64,000 nucleotides of DNA, from contig NC_016133.3 in assembly GCF_000005505.3 (NCBI RefSeq), forward strand, positions 51,797,237-51,861,236, given 5' to 3'. This document shows, piece by piece, positions 22,466 to 35,200 of this stretch; the first letter of the stretch is position 1; every line of letters begins with the position of its first letter. Both the position numbers and the translations under genes were made by a program. The DNA comes from Brachypodium distachyon. Its lineage: Eukaryota; Streptophyta; Magnoliopsida; Poales; Poaceae. The notes beneath the pieces were generated by a model, which ran no database searches, was not told the origin of the DNA, and saw only the letters and a list, made by a program, of their open reading frames with translations.

Positions 22466-24640
22466 ATGAGGGCGGCGCTGTTGGGTGCCGAGCGGAACGG
22501 GGGAGTGGACCACCACCTCGCCGGCAGGGGCAGCGGGAAAGATCTGTTCTGGGCGGCGGCGGGGGGACTGGAGCCGCGGTCGGTGCTGGACTGCTCGCGG
22601 AGGCTGAGCCCGCCTAATTCCACATCGACGCTGTCGTCGTCCCTCGGCGGCGGCGCGGCTGACTCGACCGGCGTGGCGGCGGTTTCGGAGAGCAGCGCCG
22701 GCGACGCCGAGGCCACCAAATGGGGGGCGCCTGGAGACCACGGCGGCGGCGGAGGAGGCGGTGGGGGGAGGAAGGAGGACTGGGGCGGCGGCGGATGTGA
22801 GCTGCCGCCGATACCTGGGGCCCTGGATGTGGGCCTTGTCGGTGGCGAGGGCTGGGACGCCATGCTCGGCAACGCCGCGGCGGCAGCCGGCCAGGACCAG
22901 ACCTTCTTGAACTGGATCATGGGGGCCGCCGGCGACCTGGAGCTGCCCGTGCCGCCGCTTCCAATGCATCAGCAGCCGCTTGTCGACAATGCAGGGTTCG
23001 GATTCTCCGCCGTCGACCCACTGGGCTTCTCGCTCGACCACCCCCTCGGCGGCGTCTCCTCTGACCTGTCGTCCTCCGGGGCCATGTCCCACACGACCAC
23101 CGGCGGCGGCGGCAGTGGAGGCGGGAGCAAAGCGTCCTCGGCCTTCGGCCTCTTCTCACCGGAGGCTGCCTCGCTCCAGCCGCCGCCACCTCCGATGCTC
23201 TTCCACGAAGGTATCGACACAAAGCCCCCTCTTCTCGCCTCCCAGCCGCCTGGCCTCCTCAACCAGTACCAGCACCAACCGCCGCCTCCCGCCGCAGCCT
23301 TCTTCATGCCCCTCTCCTCCTTCCCCGATCACAACCAGCGCTCGCAGCTTCACCAGCCACCGCCCAAACGCCACCACTCCGTCCCAGACGACCTCTACCT
23401 CACTCGAAACCACCTAGGCACCTCGGCGGCGGGGCAGGGCCTCGCGTTTTCCCCGTTACATGGCTCAGTTCCGTTCCAGCTCCAGCCTTCGCCGCCGCCG
23501 CCGCTCCGCGGGGCGATGAAGACGACGGCTGCAGAGGCGGCGCAGCAACAGCTGCTGGACGAGCTGGCTGCGGCGGCGAAAGCAGCTGAAGCCGGCAATT
23601 CCACTGGCGCGCGAGAGATATTGGCGCGGCTCAATCACCAGCTTCCCCCGGTCGGGAAGCCTTTCCTCCGCTCCGCCTCCTACCTCAAGGAGGCCCTCCT
23701 CCTCGCGCTCGCCGACGGCCAGCACCACGGCGCCTCCCGCCTCACCTCACCGCTCGACGTCGCCCTCAAGCTGGCGGCCTACAAGTCTTTCTCCGACCTG
23801 TCGCCCATGCTGCAGTTCGCCAACTTCACGGCCACGCAGGCGCTTCTCGACGAAATTGCCTGCAGCGCGGCTTCCTGCATCCATGTCATTGACTTCGACC
23901 TTGGCGTCGGCGGCCAGTGGGCTTCCTTCTTGCAGGAGCTGGCGCATCGCCGTGGTGCTGGTGGTGTAGCCTTGCCGTTGCTGAAGCTAACGGCCTTCGT
24001 TTCAGCTGCTTCTCACCATCCACTGGAGCTTCACCTTACTCAGGATAACCTCTCACAGTTTGCTGCTGACCTCGGAATTCCTTTCGAGTTCAATGCAGTC
24101 AGTATTGATGCTTTCAGTCCAGCGGAGCTCATTTCTCCCACTGGCGATGAAATTGTAGCTGTTAGCCTCCCTGTTGGTTGCTCTGCTCGTGCACCACCGC
24201 TGCCAGTAATCCTTCGGTTGGTGAAACAGCTTGGTCCGAAGATTGTTGTCGCTATGGACTATGGAGCTGATCGCGCTGACCTCCCATTCTCGCAGCACTT
24301 CCTGCATTGCTTTCAGTCTTGCATGTTCCTCCTTGACTCGCTTGACGCTGCTGGAATTGATTCGGATTCTGCCTGCAAGATTGAGAGGTTTCTGATCCAG
24401 CCAAGAGTTGAAGATGCGGTGCTTGGGCGGCGCAAGGCTGACAAATCAATGGCATGGAGGAATGTGTTTGCAGCTGCTGGCTTCACACCAGTGCCGCTCA
24501 GTAACCTTGCTGAGGCCCAGGCTGACTGCCTCCTGAAGCGGGTGCAAGTCCGAGGGTTCCATGTGGAGAAACGCGGCGTTGGGCTCACACTCTTTTGGCA
24601 GCGCGGCGAGCTTGTATCCGTATCAGCATGGCGGTGCTGA
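22466..24640 (+). CDS. SCL6: GRAS transcription factor, HAM / SCL6-22-27 class
   Basis: A single exon of 724 codons. The N-terminal half is low in complexity: a nine-glycine run near residues 92-105 and several Pro- and Gln-rich tracts. The GRAS domain fills residues 360-724. It has the leucine-rich region (LLDELAAAAKAAEAG, then LARLNHQLPPVGKPF), the VHIID-like IHVIDFDLGVGGQW near 472-485, the second leucine-rich and PFYRE-like parts, and the terminal SAW motif ending SAWRC. The LNHQLPP and FANFTATQALLDE features and the miR171 site place it in the HAIRY MERISTEM group, nuclear regulators that keep shoot meristems undifferentiated and act with WUSCHEL-type proteins. The start is fixed by an in-frame stop directly upstream. 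Grasses have several paralogues, so the symbol is a class label. Confidence 0.93.
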   Translation: MRAALLGAERNGGVDHHLAGRGSGKDLFWAAAGGLEPRSVLDCSRRLSPPNSTSTLSSSLGGGAADSTGVAAVSESSAGDAEATKWGAPGDHGGGGGGGGGRKEDWGGGGCELPPIPGALDVGLVGGEGWDAMLGNAAAAAGQDQTFLNWIMGAAGDLELPVPPLPMHQQPLVDNAGFGFSAVDPLGFSLDHPLGGVSSDLSSSGAMSHTTTGGGGSGGGSKASSAFGLFSPEAASLQPPPPPMLFHEGIDTKPPLLASQPPGLLNQYQHQPPPPAAAFFMPLSSFPDHNQRSQLHQPPPKRHHSVPDDLYLTRNHLGTSAAGQGLAFSPLHGSVPFQLQPSPPPPLRGAMKTTAAEAAQQQLLDELAAAAKAAEAGNSTGAREILARLNHQLPPVGKPFLRSASYLKEALLLALADGQHHGASRLTSPLDVALKLAAYKSFSDLSPMLQFANFTATQALLDEIACSAASCIHVIDFDLGVGGQWASFLQELAHRRGAGGVALPLLKLTAFVSAASHHPLELHLTQDNLSQFAADLGIPFEFNAVSIDAFSPAELISPTGDEIVAVSLPVGCSARAPPLPVILRLVKQLGPKIVVAMDYGADRADLPFSQHFLHCFQSCMFLLDSLDAAGIDSDSACKIERFLIQPRVEDAVLGRRKADKSMAWRNVFAAAGFTPVPLSNLAEAQADCLLKRVQVRGFHVEKRGVGLTLFWQRGELVSVSAWRC
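23617..23637 (+). promoter_or_regulatory. miR171 target site
   Basis: These 21 bases, from GATATTGG to CTCAATCA, are the exact complement of the conserved plant miR171 as I remember it, with no mismatch. They encode residues 384-391 (EILARLNH), just inside the GRAS domain. In land plants miR171 directs cleavage of HAM/SCL6-class transcripts at this position, so this gene is very probably under miR171 control. Confidence 0.93.
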
Positions 24641-27600
24641 TCATCCATCACCGCCACTTTCTATCAACATTCGGCCACCGGATGCACGGATCTTCAACTC
24701 CAGTAATGTGCATTTTGTCTTGCAATTAAATGTTGAGGAGGAAATTACTGTCTTGGTTGTTGCAACACCCCGTATTGCTCTCGTCGCAGCTTATTAGCTA
24801 GGCCTAGTGGATTTAGCAATATCGGTGCTGGTATCTCTACGGTGTAATGATGTTGCTCTAGGTTCTTACCACGTTGTTCTCACTCTCTGCGCAGTTAGCC
24901 TTTATCTTGTCATTTGAAGCACTGCTTGTGAGTAGAGAGGATAATTTAACCTGTCAAATGGTTCTATGGTACAGTATTGCTATTTGCTCACCTTGTTTTA
25001 GTTATTCCTGTGGTACCTTGATTGTGCATTTTTGTTGTCATGCACTGAACTGTAATGGATGGTTCTAGGTATGTCTATTTATTTTTGCATTGTTGAGACC
25101 ATTTGTCACTTAAAGTTTCTTGGCAATTGACTACCGTAGGACTAGAGTATTTGAAGATTAACCTTAGGGTGCAAAAGCGCAGATCTTGCTAGATTGCCTT
25201 AACCTGGGTGTATTGAAATAATTGAACAGAACTCAAATTCAGGAAAGGGGAGTAGGAAACCAGTTGATGTCCATTTGATGATTGACAGTTGTGCTTTGTT
25301 TGAGTTGTACCTGGTAGACTGGTAAGCAGAATTACCATAGATATGAACTTTTTGGCAAGCAATGGATTATCTGACCACCCGTTACATCTTCAAAATAAAC
25401 TTTTCTCAGTATTTAGTCCTTTTGTAGGTAGAGTATAAGTTTATTCTGAATTTTTGCGTAATTCTTACCATGTCATATATTCCAAAAATCTGACACAAGA
25501 ATTCGTGGGAATGGTTGTTCTGGCAAGAAAGAAAAATAAGGATGCGAAGTATCTCTAGGAATGGATAGTGGTGCTGCATTTGCTAATGTGCCAAAGATAG
25601 AGGGCATACAACATGATGAGCAATTGGCGCTTCACTGGCCATTCTGTTATATTTCCACAATAGACTTCGTGCCAGTAGAACATGACAAGCACAAAGGAAC
25701 ATTAGCCTATCGTAACTTTCGGGATGTGTGCTTTGATGAGGTATGTATACAATGTTTCGGTACGTGCTGGACTTGGCGGCCTAGTTTTGATCAAAATATA
25801 AAGTGAGAGGCCTCGTTTTCTGAGTGATATGCTCAGGTCAACGCAGTGCCTTGGTTGTGTCTGGCGTTTATATCTTTCTGGGTCGGTGATTATTGGGGAA
25901 TTGAATGTATTGGAAATTCACGTGCAATTTTAGGTAAATGTGCAAACTGACAACTGCATATTTCCACACTGAAAGTTGCTGTTTTTGATTGCTTGAAATG
26001 TTCATAGTCTTACGCCTAAAGTTTCACACTACTAAACCTAAAGTTCTACTCTTCGAGTTCTAAAAAATATACATCAAGAGAGGTCGAGAGAATCCAAAGA
26101 CTAAGAAAAGTAACCATGTATTTTTTTAAAGCAGGGAAATTATGAACGGCACTTTCAAATCTTCAAGAGTGCTCTTAAAACAAAACCCTTCTCCTGAGGA
26201 GTACTACTACAGATAAAAAGAACCTAGGGGATGCTTTAGCTTCTGATCCGTTTCCATTTACCCATGACTTCATTACTACAGTAATTTGCCCTGTGTGAGT
26301 TTGCTTGTCACTCACAGTAGAGACAACTCTGCTGCAATTTTTTTAATCCTCATCTACTGCTCTTGCATAATGCATGCACACAAGCCTACCAGTGCCATCA
26401 TATGATGTGTCCTACCTCGGATTAGAAAACGCGAGGAGCTATTTTATTTTATCCTGCGATTTTATTACTAAATACAAAAAAAGCCTTCGAGACCCGGACA
26501 AGGGCGCTGGCCCTATTATTTCTAGGGCTTATTTCATCTTCGCTCACCTCCCACATGGCCGTGTCCCCTCCTGCCCCCTGTTCCACATTCTCGCCTTCAT
26601 GATCGCCTGCCCCCGTGTTGGCTTCCAGCCACTTAAAAATCCTCGGCGTCTGTACTGGCTGTACTAGCTGAGAAGGCTGGTTTTCAATTTGTTTATTTTT
26701 ACCCAAGGGCGCGAACCGATCTAGGATTTGAAAGTCTGAAAACTCCATGTTACAGGTGTGACAGTGGAGTTCAGAGTGCATTCGGACCAGCTTTTGTCCG
26801 TCTAATAATGAAATAGAGATTGACGCTCTAGTTCAAGTACCACCAATGCTTTAATTGTCTCATAGCACTACCTATAGAAGCTAAAGCACCTATAGAGGCA
26901 AGGTGTTGCTAACTAATATTTTCATTCTTTTTAGGAAAACACTATTTTGTCCTTCGGTTCCTGGCCATATTTAGTTTGTGCCAAAACTATATAACTAGAC
27001 AAGTTTGACCTTTAATATTTTATACTAACAGATATAGTCTCTCATTAGTCAAAAACCGTAGGACCGATGAAGTGGTGATGGTATCCATAGACTGCCAATT
27101 CAACAAGAAAAAACAGATGAGATAAAAATAGAAAATTGACAACATTAAGAGTTTAAATTTACAACATTGACAGTGCAAAATGGAAAATTCAAAGGAAAAA
27201 ATAATTAAACAACGAGAAAACTAAGTCATGTGAGTTTCATTGAATTACCTAGCCTTCCCAGAACAATTTAGTTCTTATTTTTAAATCTTGAATATTTATT
27301 TTCCAGCTTTCCATAAATTAAAAATAAATTTCATATGTTGTTAGATATTCCCCAGACATAAACATGTCACTTTTATTTTTACTACATTTTTTATAGATTT
27401 TTCTTTTGTTCTTTGATTACTTTTTTCATGTTGACCGGTTGTCATGTGTGCAAAAGTTTTCTTTCTCGGTCTAGTATTGTAAATCACAAAGCGCTATAGA
27501 TGAAGACATGAATCTCACCGTGATCTGATCCGATCCTCATTGAGCCTTGTACATACTCGTTTGTTAGCACTTATTTCATTTCACTTAAGTTGGTAGAAAT

Positions 27601-30600
27601 GAAATGGAATCAAAATCTTGATTGGATTTCATTTGGTTGAATTTGAATTCTGGATTAAAAAAATTCATATTTGTCTATCACATGAATTTGTAGAATGACA
27701 GAATAGGTATAACTCCATGGAATTCCAGATTGAATTCTTGTACAGGAACAAATTTCGTGCCAGCCAAACAGTTGGCTCCTGAAATATAAAATGTATTCCA
27801 AAATAATATAACTCAAATGATAGAAGACAAACGAGGTCTTGCGAACTTTTTTTTATACAGAGAAAATAGCCCACGGTTTTGAGAATACCTTGATATTAAA
27901 ACTGTAGTTTCGTCGGTGGCCAAACACCTCTCCGTATATAAAACTAGAGTGTATCTGAGAACCGTAGAATTCTCATTACATGTATAGTCACCCAACGCAT
28001 CCAAACACATCACCAACCATTATTGACAAAGCCTTGGACGTGCGGAAGTTACCCAGCGTTGAAAGAGGCGACAAGTGTCGTCATACGTGTTAGCAGCGGA
28101 GGAGGCCATCCCCATCCCGCAACATTTTTTGTCCTAAGAAAAAAAAGATACCACAGAAAATGAAGAATTACTAGTGCTTACACCTTTCCCCGCTCTAATC
28201 TTACACTCCTTCTGTTTCTTCTATGGGCTATGGCCAACTCTGAGCTCCACCACTCTCTGGACCCTGGATGGCATTTCGGTAACTTTCCTCTTGTCCAAAG
28301 GTTTCGCTTGCAAGGTGCAGGGTACTGTTACTGTTCGATCTAGTATAAAATCAGGGTGCTCATCATACTTTTAAATAAAGAAATAAATATTTGCCGCGCG
28401 ATGCAGGGTGCTGCTACGAGAGGAAATTACACGAGAACGTGCTCTTGATCATGAGACTGACAGCTCCATTTCTTAAGATATGGAGTGCTAGCGACAAGCT
28501 ACGGATTAGTTTATGCCGTCGGGCACCTCCCTGCCTTCCACGGTTTCACCTCAAGCCCTCTCCAGTGACCCGCGAGAGTCCGCTGCATGCATGCCAGCCT
28601 GGACGGCTGGACCCTGTGGCTGTGAGAGTCAGTGACTAAAAAGCTGTGGTTGCATGCCTTTTGGTTAATCCAAGGCGTTAAGCAGTGCCCATCCATTCTT
28701 TTAAAGCTACGTACTACTCGTATGGTGTATGTTTCTTACGACCTGACCTGCTGCTTTCATCAGCCATGCATCGGCTCCTTCGCTTCTCTAGAGAGGTACG
28801 AGCTGTCCAGTTCCCTTCGGAACAGTACATTGTAGGTAAGGAAAATGATGGCTCGAAACTAGGGCAGCTCGATTTTGGCCCCCCTAATCAAATCAATTAG
28901 GGAGCCGATCTGGTCTGATTTAGGTCCAAATTAATCGCAACTTGCAGAAATACGACCACTCTGGCTGATATATATATAAAAAATCAAAATTAGGCATGTT
29001 TAGAACACGCGTTCTTTTTTCGGACAGCTGGATTTCGCCATCGACATTCTTATTCCTTCGACCGTTTTTCCTACTCGAAGAAGGTGATTGAGTGTGATGA
29101 ACAGTCAACGGGCAAATCTACAGATGTGTACGCCGATTACGTTCACCGCCAACCCCAACCCGCACGTACATACATACTCGAGTATGGTGGAGGGTAGAAC
29201 GTACAAGACGGAAATCCATCGACACGACACGCACGCACAGACACAGGGCGTTGCAGCAGTCCGTGCGGGTACACGTACGGGCACCGCAGCACACCCACGA
29301 CCACGAGGACCACCCATCCGAACTTCGCAGTGCGTGCGTGCACAACCACACCATGATTTGGTCTCTCCATATCTCTCAAACTGGCCTCGATTCAATTCGT
29401 TTCTCGTGGGATTCCGGGCTTGTCATCAGCTGCAACCCTGTTGGATTGGATGGAACGGGCAGCAGCAACAGCGGCTGGGCTTGCGGGGGATGGACGGTGA
29501 TGATGGGCACGCACGTACGTATACGTACCGGCCTGGCATTGGTAGCGACTAGCGAGCACTTGCGGAGGAGACGCGAGGAAAGGAACAGTAATTTCTTTCC
29601 TTGCCGTAGGGTAGGGTCAGGGCGGGGGGTTGCTCTCCGTGTCTGTCCGGGTAGGGGACCCGGCTTTTGGCAAAAGAGGCCACCACTGCTTTCTTTCCGC
29701 CTTTGGATGGACGTTCCAAAAGATGGCAAGATCAAAATCTTGTGGGGGGAAAAGGTGGCCGGCAGGCCGGGAGAGGCCAAGGGTCTCGCACCAACGATTT
29801 GATGATGATGATGATTCCAAGGAGCCCCACTCGCAAGGTTCGAACAGTTTACATATAGTAGGGGTTTCATTTGTGGTTTTCTAATGAACATATAATCTGG
29901 CTCGCTAGTTCGGAAAGATTGTGCTTTTCCTGCCTTGCGGGCGATGTAGTAGTGGAGCCCCTCTTCCAAAGGAGGGGAAGTAAGATAGTGGAAAAGCGCG
30001 CAAGATTGTTTGTTTCCTTGTGTTCATGGGAAGGTACTTACTTGTTACGTGCCCTCACGTTGACGCGTTGTAGATTTGCTTAACTTCAATCGGAGAGAAA
30101 ATATATTTGAAAAAAATAAATCCAATTTTCTGAACTAGACAGACAATATCTAAAGTAATACAAACATAGTCTAGTAGTACTAGTAGAGTACTATTTCAAG
30201 AGGCACAAATGTTGAATGCAGGTCAATTAGCAGAGAAACAAATTGCGCAAAAATAAATAAATCGCACGTTTCCGAAGACTACTGACCGTTGACCTGCCTT
30301 GACATTAGGCTCTTTGGCATTGCTCTGCCTTCCAGCGACAGGGACTTGCGCACAGTTGCGGCCGGTGGAGCGTAGTTCATTAATGCGATGCCAGGGCAGG
30401 GAAAAGAGGCGGCCAAATCGCATCGACGGCGACAGATGGTCACATATATAGACATCGGCTGCGAGCTCATAAATGGCGACCAGGACTAGCTCCGGCCGCT
30501 GCTCACGTTTACCATGGAACAGAAAGCTGCAGGTAACAAACGGGGCCAAGGGTTTCTGCTTAGTGCTTACCGGGGCATTGGCGGTTGCTGCATGTACTAC

Positions 30601-31808
30601 AGACTACAGTGTGCACGCTATGACTCATCAACCGTGACCATCTTTTTTTTTTCTGTTGGCACGCGAATGGCTAGCATGCATGCATGTGCATGGTGTTGGA
30701 ACACAGTTGGTATTCACAGCTGTAGGGTCCCAAAATTGACAAGTAAGTCGCCAACACTCTGTACGACTGTACTCGAGTCTTGCCAATCTGTACGTACTGT
30801 TGGTCATTACTCTGTGCATGTGACATATTTGCAAATCTGAAGTCACTGCATATCGGATTTTGTTAATTCAAGTGAACACTGATCTGATAAACTATCCGTT
30901 ATAAAGTTTGGAGTTGTTCGTTGTCTTCACTTCTTCCCAACCATTCTCTTCTCATCCCTAACAAGCAGACTGTGTAAACACATGAGTTGAGCAACTCCAG
31001 CGGGAAGTTCCATTTTCGGTCCGTTTTGTGATCATTTTGGTTTGTTTGGGTCGTGATCCAGACAGACCAGAAGACTTTGTCCGTTTGGGGTCTGCCAGTG
31101 CATCCCAACGCAGCCACCCATTTGGTCCGTTTTATTGGTCATAGACATGCGGGGCACGAGATGAAAAATGAGCAAAAGAAGGACAAGCTGTCCCAACCAA
31201 TTTTCAACCCAAATTATGAACCGAAAAGCGGACGGTGGCCGAGATGGGTTGCCCAGCTGGGGGGCGCGTTTTGTCTGTTTCGGTCCGAACGGACTGGTCC
31301 GCCCCAAATGGGTCGTGTGGCTGGAATTGCCCTAAGCCTCCCTTTCATTGTCTCCTCCGCTGCCTCTTCTCTCCAATCTACATAAGTTTGGGTTCATAAT
31401 TCAAATCCAATAAAGTCTATCATTAGGCTCTATGGCGTTGGTCTATGGCCTGACTATCATGTAGTTTTTAGCTGTAATTTTGTTTTCTTGGCGATTCCGT
31501 TGGCACAGAACTAGTACTAAACAAACCTGGCTGCCGATGTTTGATCAGTTCCCAGTTGCTCTCTGCGAGCAATAATTAAAAAACTAGAAACTTTGAGGCA
31601 GGAGCGTAACTGTAGCAACAAGCGGATTGGGCATTTGAGGGGTTTGGACGTTCATGCAATATTTTGTTTAGTTGAAGCAAAAATGAAGTGTTTTGTCTGG
31701 ATATCTTGGGATTTATCCATAGTAACATATGCCCACCAAGCGGGTACTTTCTTGTGTTTCTGGATTTGGAGGGGATAATACACTACAAATCCTTTTAATA
31801 CTCTTTTA
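24641..31808. other. Long intergenic region
   Basis: The first few hundred bases are the 3' untranslated region of the GRAS gene. Beyond that the sequence is AT-rich with many short unrelated open frames. A GC-richer patch at 29100-29800 has frames of up to 197 codons on both strands, without signal peptide, domain or splice-consistent extension. No RNA gene was recognised. Confidence 0.45.
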
Positions 31809-32267
31809 CTATCTCTGTCCTAAATACTTCCTCCATTTCATAAAGGTTGGCGTATTTTGTTTCGTTAAGACAAACCTTTAACCAAGAATTACTCTATTAA
31901 TATGTAAGTTATATGATACGAAACCATGATTATTACTAAGAACTTTTAAAAATGAATCCATTGATATAAATTTCATGTATCAAAAAACACATATCAAAAG
32001 AGTTTTCATTGGTCAAAGGCTTGTCTTAACGAATCAAAATACGCCAACCTTTGTGAAATGGAGGGAGTATAAGATGTCATTACAGTTTAACAAAATTCAT
32101 AGAAAAATTTGCCAACAACTACAACTCTAAGTTAGTTTCATTAAATCCGTCATGGTATACTTATTTGATATCGTAGAAGTTAACACATTTCTTTATTTAC
32201 TTGGTCAAACTTTAAATTGTTTCAGTTAAGACAAAGGTGAAACATCTTATATTTAAGAACGGAGGCA
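31809..32267. mobile_element. Stowaway-type MITE split by a nested MITE (outer element)
   Basis: The left end reads CTATCTCTGTCCTAAATA and the right end cttaTATTTAAGAACGGAGG, which pair as inverted termini. TA flanks both ends (31807-31808, 32268-32269). Removing the inner element (31827-32067) plus one TA restores a continuous element of about 216 bp. Confidence 0.7.
31827..32067. mobile_element. Nested MITE (inner element)
   Basis: A 241-bp element with long inverted ends: CTTCCTCCATTTCATAAAGG at the left, and CCTTTGTGAAATGGAGGGAG at the right. The match continues inward through ttggcgtattttgtttcg. TA duplications at 31825-31826 and 32068-32069. Confidence 0.88.
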
Positions 32268-35200
32268 TACCAAACAAGGCCTGAAACTTGACCACTCTGA
32301 TTTTGGAGCAATAAAGTTTGGGAACACCTGTCGTCGTCATATATGCATTACCAACGCCTTGATTCACCTAATTAAAGTATTGTGAAACGGGGTGACAGTT
32401 TTCAGGGAAATGAAGTGAGTACTGAGCGCTGACCCCTGCTGAACGATGTGGGGCAAAAATGTTTAGTGGTTAGGATAGAAGATGCAAAAGCAGCTTAGCC
32501 CTTAAAGGGAGCACGCTTACCTCAGATCGACGGGACGCAATGACCGGACGTATGACGCTGGCCTGAAACGCATGTGTTTCGCTACCTGCTGGAAAGCAAC
32601 CAGTGCATGCACTGCGCTGCTGTCTGGTCCAAACTGGAGCGCAAAGCAAATGGAGCGTAACCTGCAATAGCCATAAACCCCGTCTTAAGCTTAACAAAAG
32701 TTCACATGGGGCGGCCGGGGCGCGCGCGCACACACACACCCTGGCAATCAAACTTGAGCCTGACATAACAGTAGCACATGCATGTCTCCTACGCTTAACT
32801 GGCCACTTACATGCCAAAAATGAAAGCTTTTAAGCCACTACTTCAACAAACTAAGGCCATTAATTAGATGAGATAGCACTCGCTACTAATTCGAACAAAA
32901 AACATTCGCAAACTAGATATATACACCTTATCATATTTAATACTACTCCGTAGCTCATTGCATGTGGCACATTTAGTAAGACTGGAGCGACACATTGTCA
33001 ATGGGAAAGGGGATCGAATCAAAACATGAGAGAGGAACACGCGACCAGATCTTCCTCAGATACGCCTAGTCAATCAAGTTTTTGCGCCTGAGATGGAAAA
33101 GCTGGACGCCGAGGTCCGGATCATGGGGGAGAAGAATACAATACAACCTGCAGTGATGAGAAAAGAGCTTCCTTGTCCTCATCAACCAACAAGGCTGCAA
33201 AAACCTTTTGCCCAGCTCGTCCCGTCAGAAGGAAAAAGGAGACACGAGAGGGGAGCAAAGCGTATGGGCTGCAGGGGCCGATGAGTGTAGAAAAAGGGCC
33301 ATCGGTTGATGATTAACACTCTGTATTGCACGATGCGATGGTATATTGGCATGGTACATACCCGAGCTAGCTAGGCCGGGGACGCCGGCCGGACGGCCTC
33401 TCGATCTGCCGCTTGCAAAGTGCTGTAATAATGCATAGCCTTTTCGACGGCAAAAAGGAGAGAGATTATGTGCCGTGGCATGTGGTCGGCGGTAAGGAAC
33501 ATACTTACTGTATAGAGTTATGATACTCTTTGCTCTCATTTCATTCACAGGGCCGGTTTAGCTTCAAAATTCAAACCCCAAGGTTGATGTGTGATGGGTC
33601 CCCGAGAAAGAAACACACACATGGATATATTTTATCGGTTTTGCTATTTCTTAGGCGACCGAAAAATAACTATTTCTTAGTCGACGATAACAACATTTTG
33701 ATTTAATCATTGAGATTCATGTAAGATTAATATAGGTCTGATGGATAATAAAATCTTGATTGGATGGTTACGATTGTTGATCGAGACATAACTATTTCTT
33801 AGACGACTGAGAAATAGACACTCCCATATTTTATATTTTGCCCCATCTTATTAGAAAGAGAATGGTAAAAAAAAAAGCTAAAGTTAAAGCTTCCCTTTGC
33901 TCATGCCACTAATTACCAGGAGAGGGCGTCCATATGTCTTGATCAATCGCGATCAGTGAGAGGGAGGAAGAGAAGTTAAGTACTAGCAATGTGATAAAGC
34001 TAGCAGGTGCTTTTGGAGAACTACATATGGGCACACATGTAGAAAAGATGGCCAGATATGGCTGGTCTGGTCATACGTGCAACCCCGGGTAATCTTTCTA
34101 ATCTTCTTTCTTTCTTTCCGGCGTGGTCGATCGATGGAGCGAGGCGAGCGCGTAGGGCAAACGCTTCCTCTCCTTTTGCTCGAGATCTTTTACGTGCTCG
34201 CAGCCGTCCCGAAAGGATGCACTCATCATCATCATGCTCGTCGAAAAGCTATCCGTTGAGAGCGATGTGGATAGGGACCAGACCAATTATATACTACTAC
34301 TACCAGTGTGTATTTTTTTTCTGTAACTATTTCATTTGTTTATACCTGTGCAGTTGTGCAAGAAGACGTACACCTCTGCAATCCTGACTTGTGTCACTCG
34401 TTCCGTGTGGTCCTCTTCTCGCCGATCTTTCTGTGCTCCGATGGACTAGTAGCTTGGCCACTTGTAGCCAAATCCGGAGTAGAAATGCACAGAAAGAGAG
34501 CTCTAAAAAGACTACAAGTAATAAAACTCCTCGATTCGATCAGATGTCGGTAATCTTGACTAGAAAACTCCCTTGCTTTCGGCGGTCAGATCTCTCTCCA
34601 TAGTACGTCACACATGCAGATGAGAACTGTATCGCGCGCTGCGCTCCATAAAAATTGTATTCAAAATCTTTTTTCAGTTTTTATTTGAGATTTAGTATGA
34701 AAGGATGTTAAGTCACAACAAAACCCGTAGCTGTCACGGCCCACGCGCCGGCCGGCCTTTTCACGGAATTGTGGAGGCAGGCACACCAAACAGCAGCAGC
34801 AGAATGAATGAATGAGCGTGGAGCGAGTGCTTGTCCCTGTTCTTTGCCTGTTCCCGTCGCCGTTTCGTCCCCCCCGTTGCTTTCTTTGTCCGGGTCAAAT
34901 GCCAATTGCCAATGCAAGACACGATCCTAGCTTACCGTGTTTTCATTCCCACACACGTGGAGCTGCTGGCGGCCGAGCGGGGGAGGGAGAGGAGACTTTC
35001 CGTTGGATCTCTTCTCCTGCACTGCTCGATCGAGCGACTGATCCGTGCTTCGCTGCGCATCGTTCTCGTTCTCTCCTGCTAGCTTTTCCGGTGTGCGGTA
35101 TATATGGGCTCGATCAGGATAAGGGCGGCGAACGATGTGTGTGTTTTGGGTCATCTACTAGGCTCTTCCACCACTAGCTTGTTTACTTGGCACTGAGAGG

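Noticed and set aside
29376..29969. Minus-strand frame of 197 codons
   Set aside because: Overlaps frames of 154 and 183 codons on the other strand and shows no domain or conserved block.
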